Assembly (NCBI GenBank): GCA_001797035.1
Contig: MGOE01000062.1
Coordinates: 9,761-35,546, forward strand
Direction: 5' to 3'
Origin: Chloroflexi bacterium RBG_16_72_14
GTDB lineage: Bacteria; Chloroflexota; Limnocylindria; Limnocylindrales; CSP1-4
Length of the DNA stretch: 25,786 bases
Made by a program: the position numbers and the translations under genes. The notes below the pieces were generated by a model that ran no database searches, was not told the origin of the DNA, and saw nothing but the letters and a program-made list of their open reading frames with translations. Position 1 is the stretch's first letter, and each line of letters begins with the position of its first letter. Shown here piece by piece: positions 14,624-22,522 of this stretch.

Positions 14624-14983
14624 GTGGAGTCGCTCCACGGGCTCGTCGCCCAGCTGGCCCTGGTCCTGGCCGTCATCGGCGCCGCGTGGACGCTCGGCCT
14701 GGCCGTGGCTCGACGCACCGGCGGCCCGATGCTCTACGGCGAGCTGGTGTGGATCGGCCTCGCGATCGCGGCCGCCGGGCTGATCGGGGTCGTGATCGCC
14801 CTCGGCGCTTCCCCACCGCGCGACCCGCTGCACGTCCTGTACGGGCTGCTGGCAGCAGCCGCCCTGCCCGTGGCCGCACTCGTCGTCCGTGACCGACCGT
14901 CGCGCCAGCGTCCCGCCGTCCTTGCCATCGCCCTGCTCGTGCTGCTCATCCTCGTCGTCCGGCTGTTCCAGACCGGAGGCTGA
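14624..14983 (+). CDS. Small four-helix membrane protein, unknown
   Basis: This 119-aa protein consists almost entirely of membrane segments (about residues 8-28, 38-62, 68-87 and 97-115). It starts at GTG 14624, 7 nt after the arsR stop, and so is very likely cotranscribed with it. There are no cysteines and no recognised family motif; His residues H5 and H69 lie at membrane edges. Being in the regulator operon next to sulfur genes, it could be a transporter helper or a sensor partner, but that is guesswork from position. Confidence 0.75.
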   Translation: MESLHGLVAQLALVLAVIGAAWTLGLAVARRTGGPMLYGELVWIGLAIAAAGLIGVVIALGASPPRDPLHVLYGLLAAAALPVAALVVRDRPSRQRPAVLAIALLVLLILVVRLFQTGG

Positions 14984-14999
14984 CCGTTCCAGAGGGTGA

Positions 15000-15031
15000 G
15001 AGCGCGGTCCGGGCCGCCCGAGCTCGCGCTC
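15000..15031. terminator. Possible hairpin between convergent genes
   Basis: GAGCGCG (15000-15006) pairs with CGCGCTC (15025-15031), with a smaller GCGG/CCGC stem nested in the loop. It lies between the stops of the small membrane protein and the diguanylate cyclase. There is no T-run, so intrinsic termination is uncertain. Confidence 0.4.
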
Positions 15032-15056
15032 GACGTTCGCGGGCTCGGCGCCTCCG

Positions 15057-17399
15057 TCAGACCGCGACCACCTGGTTCCGGCCGCCGCGCTTCGCCATGG
15101 CGAGCGCCACGTCGGCCGCCCGCAGCAGGGCCTCCTTCGTCGGTTCTGCCGGATCGATCGCCGCACAGCCGGCCGACACGCGGGCCGCGAGGCGCTGGCC
15201 GAGTGGGCCGTCGATGGCGCGACCCTCCAGCGACGCCCGGATCTCCTCGGCAACGACGACGGCGTCGCCCAGGCCGCACTCCTCGAGGATCACGACGAAC
15301 TCTTCGCCACCGTAACGCGCGACAAGGTCGCTGGAACGGAGGCGCTCGCGCAGGAGCCCGCCGAACGCCCGCAGGACGGCGTCGCCGGCCTGGTGACCGT
15401 GCTCCTTGTTGAACCGCCCGAAGTGGTCGAGGTCGAACATGATCGCGGCGAGGCCCGCCTGACCGCGGTGGCGGCGCCAGCGGGCGAACGTGAGGTCCAG
15501 GGTCGCGTCGAAATGGCGGCGGTTGTACAGGCCCGTCAGCCCGTCATGGATCGCGAGCTCGGAGACCTCCTGGTGCAGGGCTGCGTTCGCGAGGGCGAGG
15601 GCGGCCTGGGCGCCGAGCAGCTCCATCACCTCGCACTCGACATCGGAGAAGGGGTGGTCGAGGTTGGCCCGGCCGACCGAGATGGCGCCGAGCACGGCAT
15701 CGTCGCGGATGAGCGGGACGGCGACCGAGATCAACGCGTCGGGGCCGATGTCGTCGCGGACCGCGCTCGCATAGTCGGCGCGGTGAAGCTCGATCGGTCC
15801 GAGGAACGCGCGCTGCTCGATGGCGCGGCCCGCGGGTCCGTCGCCCGGTCGTACCTCTGCCCCGATGATCGACCGGGCGACGCCGCGCGCGGCGCTGAGG
15901 CGGTAGCGACCGGTGTCGCGGTCCAGGGTCGTGAGGGTCATGACGTCGCCCGGAAAGATGCGGGTCAGGGCGTCCATCAGGGCCGGTGCGAGTCGGTCCG
16001 GCTCGAGGATCGCGTTCGTCGCCCGCGCGAACTCGCTCAGGGCGCGCAGCAGCTCGGCCCGCTGCGCCAGGGCCTGCTGCTCACGGCCCAGGAGGAGGGC
16101 GCTGGCGATCCGCTCCGCGACCGTCTGCGCCAACCTCAGGTCACGCTCGGCGAGTGGCGCGTCGGCCGTGGCCTCGAGGTCGAGGACGCCGATCGTCCGC
16201 CCGTCGGCGAGCAGCGGGACGGCGATCTCGCTGCGCACGTCGGGGCTCACCGCGACATAGTCAGGGTCCGTCCGGACGTCGGGAACCCATGCCGGCTCCC
16301 CGGTGCGGGCGACCCGCCCGACGATGCCCCGCGCGATCGGAAGCGAGGCAGGCAGGCCGGTCAGCCCGCGCGACGCCCCGACCCGCAGTCGGTCGCCGTC
16401 GACGAGCAGCAGCGTGATGTGGTGATACCCCATCCCGTCGGCGAGGGTCGCGACGATCGCGTCGAGCGACGCGTCGGTCGGCCCGTGGCTGGCGAGCACC
16501 TGGCCGACGGCGGCAATCCCGCGCAGCGCGTCCTCCGTCCGTCGCTCCTCCGTGATGTCGGTGCCGGTGCCGATGACGTGGGTCACCGCCCCGGCGTCGT
16601 CCGTGAGGCACGTGCTCGACCAGGCGATGAGGCGCCGTCCGCCGTCACGCCGCAGCCAGTGGTTCTCGTAGCTGCTCGGGAACTGGCCCGCTCGCAGGTC
16701 GGCGAAGGCCGCCCTCACCCCGCCCAGCTCATCGGGCGGGATCAGCGCGTCCCAGATGGGGCCGCCGATCATCTCGCCGGCGCGGTAGCCGGACAGCTGC
16801 TCGCAGGCCGCGTTGAAACGGACGATGGTGCCGGCCGGGTCGAGGACGATGACCAGCGACCCGGCCACGTCGAGGACGCCGTCCACGAAGCGCCGCTCAT
16901 CGCGCAGGCGGAACTCGGCTTCAATGGTCTCGGTCACGTCACGGCTCACGGACACGCTGCCGACCAGGTCGCCATCGACGAGCCACGGCTTGACCGTGGA
17001 CTCGATCCACCGCTCCGAGCCGTCGCGCAGGCGGACGGTCCCTTCGCCACGCCACGTCCTGCCGGCCTGGATCATCGCCAGCAGCTGCCGCTCGTCGGCG
17101 GCATCGCGCATCCGGAACGGCAGCAGGGCCCCGAACGGCTGCCCGACCGCCTCGGACGCCGAGTAGCCGAACAGGGCGGCGGCCGAGTCGGCCCAATGCG
17201 TGATCCGGTTCTCGAGGTCCGTCGCGAACACCGCGTCCGGGATGTCGCCGATCGCGATCTCCCGGCGCCTGCCCCGCCGGGGTTCGGTCGGGGGCCGTAG
17301 CTCGCGCGGAGGCAGGACGCGGGGACCGGCCGGACGGCGTCCGCGCTCCGTCGGCTCCCCCCACGAGCCTGGTTCGGGTCGATGCGTTCGCACGGTCAT
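15057..17399 (-). CDS. Diguanylate cyclase with PAS-PAS-GAF-GAF-GGDEF domains
   Basis: This 780-aa soluble enzyme would make cyclic di-GMP from GTP. Domain order: PAS 1 (about 48-165, IGDIPDAVFATDLENRITHW), PAS 2 (about 170-285, ending near ITEERRTEDAL), GAF 1 (about 295-440), GAF 2 (about 450-600), GGDEF (about 610-780). The active-site motif is GGEEF at 697-701, so catalysis is expected. RSSD at 688-691, five residues before it, is an intact inhibitory I-site for product feedback. No membrane segments or receiver domain are seen, so the signals are cytoplasmic, sensed by the PAS/GAF modules. There is no EAL domain. The ATG at 17399 has no strong ribosome binding site. The enzyme may bear on the type IV pilus genes further along, but no direct link is visible. 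Confidence 0.93.
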   Translation of the reverse strand: MTVRTHRPEPGSWGEPTERGRRPAGPRVLPPRELRPPTEPRRGRRREIAIGDIPDAVFATDLENRITHWADSAAALFGYSASEAVGQPFGALLPFRMRDAADERQLLAMIQAGRTWRGEGTVRLRDGSERWIESTVKPWLVDGDLVGSVSVSRDVTETIEAEFRLRDERRFVDGVLDVAGSLVIVLDPAGTIVRFNAACEQLSGYRAGEMIGGPIWDALIPPDELGGVRAAFADLRAGQFPSSYENHWLRRDGGRRLIAWSSTCLTDDAGAVTHVIGTGTDITEERRTEDALRGIAAVGQVLASHGPTDASLDAIVATLADGMGYHHITLLLVDGDRLRVGASRGLTGLPASLPIARGIVGRVARTGEPAWVPDVRTDPDYVAVSPDVRSEIAVPLLADGRTIGVLDLEATADAPLAERDLRLAQTVAERIASALLLGREQQALAQRAELLRALSEFARATNAILEPDRLAPALMDALTRIFPGDVMTLTTLDRDTGRYRLSAARGVARSIIGAEVRPGDGPAGRAIEQRAFLGPIELHRADYASAVRDDIGPDALISVAVPLIRDDAVLGAISVGRANLDHPFSDVECEVMELLGAQAALALANAALHQEVSELAIHDGLTGLYNRRHFDATLDLTFARWRRHRGQAGLAAIMFDLDHFGRFNKEHGHQAGDAVLRAFGGLLRERLRSSDLVARYGGEEFVVILEECGLGDAVVVAEEIRASLEGRAIDGPLGQRLAARVSAGCAAIDPAEPTKEALLRAADVALAMAKRGGRNQVVAV

Positions 17400-17426
17400 A
17401 CCAACGACAGGGCGGGGCGCGTGCGC

Positions 17427-17456
17427 ACCCTACCGGTCTGGCAGGGGTGCCCTCAA
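17427..17456 (-). promoter_or_regulatory. Candidate promoter of the diguanylate cyclase
   Basis: On the minus strand, TTGAGG (17456-17451), 18 nt, then TAGGGT (17432-17427). Transcription would start about 20 nt before the ATG at 17399. Confidence 0.4.
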
Positions 17457-17467
17457 CCACCCTTGGG

Positions 17468-17485
17468 TCGCCGGGTGCCCGGCGA
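17468..17485. terminator. Perfect hairpin after the DUF1905 gene
   Basis: TCGCCGGG-TG-CCCGGCGA is an 8-bp perfect inverted repeat 36 bp past the DUF1905 stop, upstream of the diguanylate cyclase promoter. There is no T-run. It is a likely transcription end signal for the DUF1905 gene. Confidence 0.5.
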
Positions 17486-17520
17486 TGGTCCTGGCCCTGT
17501 GCATCCGGCCTGATGCCTCG

Positions 17521-17802
17521 TCAGTCCCGGCCGACCGCGGTGATCTCGACCTCGGCCTCGTCGCCCATGCCGATCCCGGCCGCGATCATCATCGCCTTGC
17601 TCACGCTCAGCGCGAGCCGGCCGCCGCCGGCGGGCATGACGCTGGAGGCGAACGCAACGCCACCGAGGGTGCCCCGCACGCGCTGCTGCTTCAGCCCGCC
17701 CAGCGCCTGGACGTGCGGCGCCGGGATGTCGGCCACGGCGAGCCCGCTCGACCGCTCCGGGTTCCAGAACCGGATCTGACCCACGAACCGGATTGGCTCC
17801 AC
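17521..17802 (-). CDS. DUF1905 domain protein
   Basis: This 93-aa protein matches the small DUF1905 fold: RFWNPERSSGLAVADIP near the N-terminus, then VRGTLGGVAFASSVMP, GGGRLALSVSKAMMIAAGIG and MGDEAEVEI. The function of this family is not established. I chose the GTG at 17802 because a promoter (TTGACA, 18 nt, TGTACT) places the transcription start at that codon; the frame is open a further 36 nt, but that stretch holds the promoter itself. The gene stands alone, on the same strand as its neighbours. Confidence 0.8.
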   Translation of the reverse strand: MEPIRFVGQIRFWNPERSSGLAVADIPAPHVQALGGLKQQRVRGTLGGVAFASSVMPAGGGRLALSVSKAMMIAAGIGMGDEAEVEITAVGRD

Positions 17803-17808
17803 CGGCGA

Positions 17809-17838
17809 AGTACAACCGCTCGCGGGCCGGGCTGTCAA
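17809..17838 (-). promoter_or_regulatory. Leaderless promoter of the DUF1905 gene
   Basis: A perfect -35 box, TTGACA (17838-17833), is followed after 18 nt by TGTACT (17814-17809). The GTG start at 17802 begins 7 nt past the -10 box, where transcription should begin, so the mRNA would have no leader. Confidence 0.65.
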
Positions 17839-17883
17839 CGTCGGACGCAGCGCTCGGGCCGGTGTCAGGCGACCGCACGACGG

Positions 17884-19785
17884 TCAACCGCCGAGGACCT
17901 CGATCTCCCTCCAGGCCGGGAACAGGTCGCCGAGGCTGGTGGTCACGACGCGCACGATCGTCACGTCGGACAGCGGCGCCGCCGGTGCGAACACCAGGAC
18001 GTCGCCGTCGGTGGTCAGCCCGTCGAACAGGTGGAGCCGCTCCGGTGCTCCGCCCGCGCGCCCGACCCACAGCTCGTGGACGCTGGGTCCGCCGGGGTCC
18101 TGGGCGACGACCAGCCGGAACCCCGCCACGCGACCGGGCGACGCCAGGGCGAGCTCGATCCACTGCGGCGCCCCGGCGGCGGCGTTCCAATGGGCGTCCG
18201 TCCCGTCGATGACGTTCGACGCCGGCGCCCCCGGGAGCTCGCTCGAGGCCGTCACGGTCGCCTCGCGGGCGAGGTTGCCGTCGGCCGGCCCGGACGGCCC
18301 TGGCTGGGTGGGCACCGGCGAAGCTGCCGCACCCGCAGGCCCGGGGCAGACCGCCTCCCATCCGACGGCACAGTGCTCGACCCTGCCGCCGATCATCGTC
18401 ATCAGCGTCTCGATGGCGTTGATCTCCTCGGCCGGCACGGCCAGCGGGTTCGCCGACAGCACCACGAGATCGGCCAGCTTGCCGGGCGTGATGCTGCCCT
18501 TGACGTCGTCCTCGAACGCCGCCCAGGCGGCGTGGATCGTGTGGGCGCGCAGCGCCTGCTGGACCGTGAGCGCCTGGTCGAGGAGGTGGGCCGGCGACTG
18601 GACGCCCAGGTTCCCGGCGCGCGTCACGGCCTGGTAGACGAGGTGGATCGGGGAGCCGAAGGGCGCGCCGGTCGGCTCATCCACCCACAGGCTCGGGAAG
18701 CCGCTGATCCCGGCCGCGGGGATGCCCGCGTCGGCGACGCTCCGCCACGGCGCGTAGGCGTCCGCCGGCTCGCGCGCGATCAGCGCATCGATGTCGGGCT
18801 CGCCGACCAGCTGCCCGGGCACGTTGGTGTTGATGGCCGGCACGACGCCCAGGGCCTCGATCGCCGCGATCTGCTCCGGTGTGGCGAACAGCATGTGCTC
18901 GAGGCGCACGCGGGCCTCGAGCACGAGCGGGTCGGCCGCCCGCGCCGCCTCGAGCGCCGACAGGATCATCGCCAGCGAGGTCGTGCTCACCGTCTTCACC
19001 GCGAGCTGCCAGCCCTCGCGGTGCCGGTCGAGCAGGAACGCGTTGAGGTCGCCCTGGTACCACAGCAGGACCGTGGCGTTGTCGAAATCCGTGAACACCT
19101 TCAGCCCCGCCACGCGGACGTGGGGACTGACCCGCTGGCCAGGCTGCCATTCGGTCCAGTACGGATCGAACACCCGGCCCTCCGGGCTGTTCTCGTTGGC
19201 CGCCAGGTAGGCGTTGACCCGCAGGCGGAGCATGCCGGTGTCGTCGAGGGCGCGGAGGTCGCCGAGCCGGGCGGCGTCGACATACAGCTCGTGGATCGTC
19301 GTGTAGCCCTGGGCGATGGCCGCGTCGACCAGTGCCCGCGGCTCCACGCCGAGCCGCGCCGGCCCATCCCCGATGCGATGCTGGTGGGCGTCGATGAACC
19401 CGGGCACGAGCGTGCGGCCGCCGAGGGACACGACGCTCGTCGCCGGGCCGCGGAACGCCGCGACCTCGTCGTTCGTGCCGACCGCGAGGATCGTTCCCCC
19501 GGCGATCGCGACGGCCTCGGCGCGCGGCCGCTCGTCGTCCATCGTGATCACGTTGGCGTCGATGAAGATCGCGTCGGCCACGGAGCCCCGCTGCGGGTCG
19601 CGTGGTGTCGTGGCCGGCCCGGGGGTCGGCACGGCCGACGGTTGCGGTGGCGTGACGCTCGGGGGACCGCCGCACGTGGCGATCAGGAGGGCGATGACCG
19701 CGATGCCGCCGGCCGTGCGGTGGGCCCCCCCGCCTGGGCGCACGGCTCGCTTGCGGTGTCGGTGTCGATCGGTGCGCGCATGCAT
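17884..19785 (-). CDS. Secreted amidohydrolase (YtcJ/amidohydrolase-3 type) fused to F5/8-type C-terminal domain
   Basis: This 633-aa metal-dependent hydrolase is probably exported. An Arg/His-rich N-terminus is followed by a hydrophobic stretch (28-37) and C38 in LIATCGG, a possible but non-ideal lipobox; a Pro-rich linker follows. The hydrolase part (about 70-475) has DAHQH (H134, H136), GLKVFTD (K229), RLEH (H297) and the C-terminal GKLADLVVLSANPL. Where the family normally has a His in an HAIGD-like motif, this protein has LAVKTVST (K264), so the metal site may be altered. Residues about 503-633 form a discoidin/F5/8-type C domain (ATVTASSELPGAPASNVIDG, HWNAAAGAPQWIELAL), usually a carbohydrate- or surface-binding module. 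The substrate is unknown. The ATG at 19785 fits a TAGAAT box about 35 nt upstream; a longer frame exists. Confidence 0.87.
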   Translation of the reverse strand: MHARTDRHRHRKRAVRPGGGAHRTAGGIAVIALLIATCGGPPSVTPPQPSAVPTPGPATTPRDPQRGSVADAIFIDANVITMDDERPRAEAVAIAGGTILAVGTNDEVAAFRGPATSVVSLGGRTLVPGFIDAHQHRIGDGPARLGVEPRALVDAAIAQGYTTIHELYVDAARLGDLRALDDTGMLRLRVNAYLAANENSPEGRVFDPYWTEWQPGQRVSPHVRVAGLKVFTDFDNATVLLWYQGDLNAFLLDRHREGWQLAVKTVSTTSLAMILSALEAARAADPLVLEARVRLEHMLFATPEQIAAIEALGVVPAINTNVPGQLVGEPDIDALIAREPADAYAPWRSVADAGIPAAGISGFPSLWVDEPTGAPFGSPIHLVYQAVTRAGNLGVQSPAHLLDQALTVQQALRAHTIHAAWAAFEDDVKGSITPGKLADLVVLSANPLAVPAEEINAIETLMTMIGGRVEHCAVGWEAVCPGPAGAAASPVPTQPGPSGPADGNLAREATVTASSELPGAPASNVIDGTDAHWNAAAGAPQWIELALASPGRVAGFRLVVAQDPGGPSVHELWVGRAGGAPERLHLFDGLTTDGDVLVFAPAAPLSDVTIVRVVTTSLGDLFPAWREIEVLGG

Positions 19786-19819
19786 GCAGGGACGTCCAGC
19801 AGTCGTGGCAGACCCCCGC

Positions 19820-19825
19820 ATTCTA
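19820..19825 (-). promoter_or_regulatory. Candidate -10 box of the amidohydrolase gene
   Basis: TAGAAT on the minus strand gives a predicted start near 19813, 28 nt before the ATG at 19785. No good -35 box is seen. Confidence 0.35.
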
Positions 19826-19953
19826 GACAGCCGCGCCATCGCCTCCCCGCGGGCGCCGCCCATCGGTCCATGGGAACCCCGCAGAACGTCATGCACGGCC
19901 GTTTGCGGGTGCCCTCGCGCACCGCCCGGTCAGCACGCGTCCAGGCACGGCCC

Positions 19954-19981
19954 TTGACACGGTGGGCGGCCATGGTACCGT
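19954..19981 (+). promoter_or_regulatory. Promoter of the transporter-tetR operon
   Basis: TTGACA (19954-19959), 16 nt, then TACCGT (19976-19981). Transcription would begin near 19988, within the palindromic operator that follows. Confidence 0.6.
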
Positions 19982-20005
19982 AACGATACCGTATCGTTTC
20001 GATAC
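19982..20005. promoter_or_regulatory. Double palindromic operator, probably for the TetR regulator
   Basis: Two overlapping inverted repeats: AACGATA-CCG-TATCGTT (19982-19998, perfect 7-bp arms) and GTATCG-TTT-CGATAC (19991-20005, perfect 6-bp arms). Their centres are 8 bp apart, so CGATAC recurs at 16-bp spacing. It lies on the transcription start, a classic repression site. Confidence 0.7.
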
Positions 20006-20024
20006 TTTCGCTGGAGCCCGTGAC

Positions 20025-21161
20025 ATGCACCCCTTCCGCGCCTTGATCCACCGTCGCGAGGCCAGGGCGGCGCTGGCCGTCCTGGTCGGCCTCCCGACCC
20101 TGTTCCTGTTCTTCAACCTCACCCTGGCCGTCGACCCGGCCGCGAACGTCGACCGGCTCCGTCTGGGCGCCGTCGTGCTCGATACCGGCGTGACGACGCC
20201 CGAGGGCCAGGTGTCCATCGGACCCCAGCTCGTGGGCGCGCTGCAGGAGCGGCTGGGCGCCGAGGTCATGACCTACCCCACCGCCGATTCGCTGCGTGAC
20301 GCGGTCCTCCGTCGTGAGGTCGGCGGTGGCCTCGTGGTGCCTGCCGGCGCCACGGCGCGGCTCAGGACGGGCGAGGGCATCGAGCTGACCGTGGTCCGCA
20401 GCGACGCCAACGACCCCTTCACCAACAGCTTCACCGCGAGCCTCGCGAGCTCGCTGGCGGCGACCCTCAACGCGGTCCTGCCGGGGCAGCTGGCGGGAAC
20501 GCCCACAGAGCCGCTGGTGACCGTCGCCGCGGACACCGTCGCGATCAGCCCCGACTACCGCTTCGCCACCCTGCCGGGCTTCCTGCTGCTCCCGCTGTGG
20601 ATCGCGAGCCTCGCCTTCGCGGTGCTGCTGGCCCGGGCGGGCGACCACGCGCGCGAGACGGCGGGCGCGGCGCGGGCGGGCGTCGCCGAGGCCCTGTTCG
20701 CCACGCTCGCGGCGGCCGTGGCAGGCGCGGTGATCGCCGTCGACGTGGCGCTGTTCACCTGGCGCTGGGACGTCAACCTGATCGGCCTGTTCGCGTTGCT
20801 GTGGCTCGCCCTGACGGCGGTCACCTGGCTCATGGTCGGCGCCGTCAGGGTGTTCGGCGTGGCGCTGGGCGCCGGGCTCGGCGTCGTTGCGCTGTTCCTG
20901 CAGCAGCCGGTCTCCGGGGCGACCTACCCGCCGGCGTTCGCGCCCGAGGTGGTCCGCTGGGCGGAGCCGATCGCCCCGCTGCGGTACCTCGTCGAGGGCG
21001 TTCGCGACCTGCTGGTGGGCGGCTCGACGCTGGGCGACATGGCCGTCGCGCTGGCGTGGTTCGCCGTCGCGGGGCTGGTGGCCGTCGCCGCCGGGATCGC
21101 ACGCCTGGCGCTGCGATCGCGGTCGCAGCGCGCGGCAGGCGCCCCCATGCCCGCGGCCTGA
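20025..21161 (+). CDS. Membrane transporter-like protein (ABC-2 permease / YhgE-Pip type)
   Basis: This 378-aa protein has one N-terminal membrane segment (about 15-36), an outer domain of about 145 residues and then about five segments (182-203, 222-243, 253-273, 275-292, 339-360). This is the layout of ABC-2 type permeases and of the YhgE/Pip family. The short motif PIAPLRYLVEGVRDLLVGG near 315-333 is common in such exporters. No ATPase gene is beside it, which favours a YhgE-like protein or a partner encoded elsewhere. The ATG at 20025 has GGAG about 9 nt upstream. The TetR gene follows in the same direction after 35 nt, and the operator lies just upstream, so the pair is probably a self-controlled efflux operon. 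The substrate is unknown. Confidence 0.8.
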   Translation: MHPFRALIHRREARAALAVLVGLPTLFLFFNLTLAVDPAANVDRLRLGAVVLDTGVTTPEGQVSIGPQLVGALQERLGAEVMTYPTADSLRDAVLRREVGGGLVVPAGATARLRTGEGIELTVVRSDANDPFTNSFTASLASSLAATLNAVLPGQLAGTPTEPLVTVAADTVAISPDYRFATLPGFLLLPLWIASLAFAVLLARAGDHARETAGAARAGVAEALFATLAAAVAGAVIAVDVALFTWRWDVNLIGLFALLWLALTAVTWLMVGAVRVFGVALGAGLGVVALFLQQPVSGATYPPAFAPEVVRWAEPIAPLRYLVEGVRDLLVGGSTLGDMAVALAWFAVAGLVAVAAGIARLALRSRSQRAAGAPMPAA

Positions 21162-21196
21162 CGCCCACCCCCTCGAGGACTGCTACGGTTCGACGG

Positions 21197-21790
21197 ATGC
21201 ACGCCCCCCCGTCGACCCGCCCGCCCGGCCGGCCGCGCGATCCCGCGGCCGACCGGGCGATCCTCGACACGACGCTCCGCCTGCTCATCGAGCAGGGGTA
21301 CGACGCCATGTCGGTGGACGGCGTCGCGAGCGCCGCCGGGGTCGGCAAGTCGACGATCTACCGCCGGTACCCGGGCAAGCGCGAGCTCGTGGTGGCGGCG
21401 ATCTCGTCCATCGCCGCGTCGCTCGAGCCGCCGTCCGACTCAGGCAACACGCGCGACGACCTGCGCGCGTTCGTCGCCCAGACGTTCGGCGTGATCCGCC
21501 GAGACGGCGTGGGCTTCTCGATGATCGGCACCCTGCTCGTCAAGGAGCGCGACGAGCCGGCCCTGATCCAGCTGTTCCGGACGGCCGTCATCGGGCCTCG
21601 GCTGGCGATCGCCGGCGGCATCCTGAGGCGCGGCGTCGAGCGCGGCGAGATCCGCGGCGACGTCCCTCTCGACCTCGTGGTCCAGCTGTTCGCCGGTGCC
21701 TTCTTCGCCCGCCACCTGGTCGGGCGTCCGGATGACGACGCCTGGCTCGAATCGGTCTTCGACGCGCTGTGGCGGGGCATCGCCACCTGA
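21197..21790 (+). CDS. TetR-family transcriptional regulator
   Basis: This 197-aa repressor-type protein has an N-terminal helix-turn-helix: ADRAILDTTLRLLIEQGYDA, then MSVDGVASAAGVGKSTIYRR and YPGKRELVVAAI, which is the full TetR signature. The C-terminal half is a helical ligand-binding domain (DLVVQLFAGAFFARHLVG near the end). The ATG at 21197 has no clear ribosome binding site. TACGGT (21184-21189), 7 nt upstream, could be a -10 box for an extra leaderless transcript, though no -35 is seen. It probably binds the palindromes at 19982-20005. Confidence 0.92.
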   Translation: MHAPPSTRPPGRPRDPAADRAILDTTLRLLIEQGYDAMSVDGVASAAGVGKSTIYRRYPGKRELVVAAISSIAASLEPPSDSGNTRDDLRAFVAQTFGVIRRDGVGFSMIGTLLVKERDEPALIQLFRTAVIGPRLAIAGGILRRGVERGEIRGDVPLDLVVQLFAGAFFARHLVGRPDDDAWLESVFDALWRGIAT

Positions 21791-21802
21791 CCGCCGGGCG
21801 AG

Positions 21803-21823
21803 GGCGCCGGCCACGCCGGCGCC
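21803..21823. terminator. Hairpin after tetR
   Basis: GGCGCCGGC-CAC-GCCGGCGCC is a perfect 9-bp stem with a 3-nt loop, 12 bp past the tetR stop. There is no T-run. Part of it (GCCGGCCACGC) is repeated once more at 15-bp spacing. Confidence 0.6.
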
Positions 21824-21993
21824 GGCCACGCTCGACGCGCCGGATCGCAGTCACGCCACGATCGTCAGGGCTGCCTGATCCCAGGCGACCAGTGGCCCTG
21901 TCCGCAGTCCGCCCCCGCCCCGTAGGGTCTCGTGGCCGAGGCGGGCGGTCGGACGGCGGGCCGCGGTTCGGCGGCGAGGAAAGGGACGACACG

Positions 21994-22470
21994 ATGGTGA
22001 CGGTTTCGGAGGCGGTGACCGATTTCCTGGCGCAGCGGCGGATCGCCGTCGCAGGGGTGTCGCGGGAGCCCGCCGGGCACGGCGGCAACATCGTCTACCA
22101 GCGGCTGCGCGACCGCGGGTACGAGGTGTTCGCGGTCAACCCGAACGCCGATCGGGTCGAGGGCGACGCGTGCTACCACGAGCTGGCCTCGATCCCCGGC
22201 GGCGTGGATGCCGTCGTCATCGCGACCAGCCCGGCCGCGGCCGACGCCGTGGTCGCCGACTGCGAGCGGCTTGGCATCCGCCGGGTCTGGATGCACCGCT
22301 CGTTCGGCGGCGGCAGCGTGTCCTCGACGGCCGCCGCGGCGGGGCGCAGGGCGGGGATGACCGTGATCGAGGGCGGCTGCCCGCTGATGTTCGACCCGAC
22401 CGCCGACTTCGGGCACAAGTGCATGCGCTGGGTCATGGGCCTCACCGGCGGGGCGCCAAAGGCCGGCTGA
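21994..22470 (+). CDS. CoA-binding domain protein
   Basis: This 158-aa stand-alone CoA_binding_2-type Rossmann protein starts RRIAVAGVSREPAGHGGNIVY, followed by GYEVFAVNPNADRVEG, GGVDAVVIATSPAAADAVV, RRVWMHRSFGGGSVS and GMTVIEGGCPLMFD, the usual order. Members resemble the first domain of succinyl-CoA synthetase alpha but lack the catalytic part; a role in CoA or nucleotide binding is known only in general terms. The ATG at 21994 has a good ribosome binding site (AGGAAAGGGA). A possible -10 (TAGGGT) lies at 21923-21928. About 200 bp without a gene separates it from tetR and holds the hairpin at 21803-21823. Confidence 0.9.
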   Translation: MVTVSEAVTDFLAQRRIAVAGVSREPAGHGGNIVYQRLRDRGYEVFAVNPNADRVEGDACYHELASIPGGVDAVVIATSPAAADAVVADCERLGIRRVWMHRSFGGGSVSSTAAAAGRRAGMTVIEGGCPLMFDPTADFGHKCMRWVMGLTGGAPKAG

Positions 22471-22522
22471 ACGCGGGCAGCGGCCCGGCAGGCTGCACGC
22501 GCCGGCGGATCAGCCCCGATCG

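Noticed and set aside
15393..17300. 635-aa plus-strand frame opposite the diguanylate cyclase, and a 927-aa frame at 17200-19983
   Set aside because: Both are mirror frames of well-supported minus-strand genes with catalytic motifs; their own translations are low-complexity.
22471..22522. Terminator between the CoA-binding gene and the receiver gene
   Set aside because: Only a 5-bp GCAGC/GCTGC pairing is present, too weak to call.
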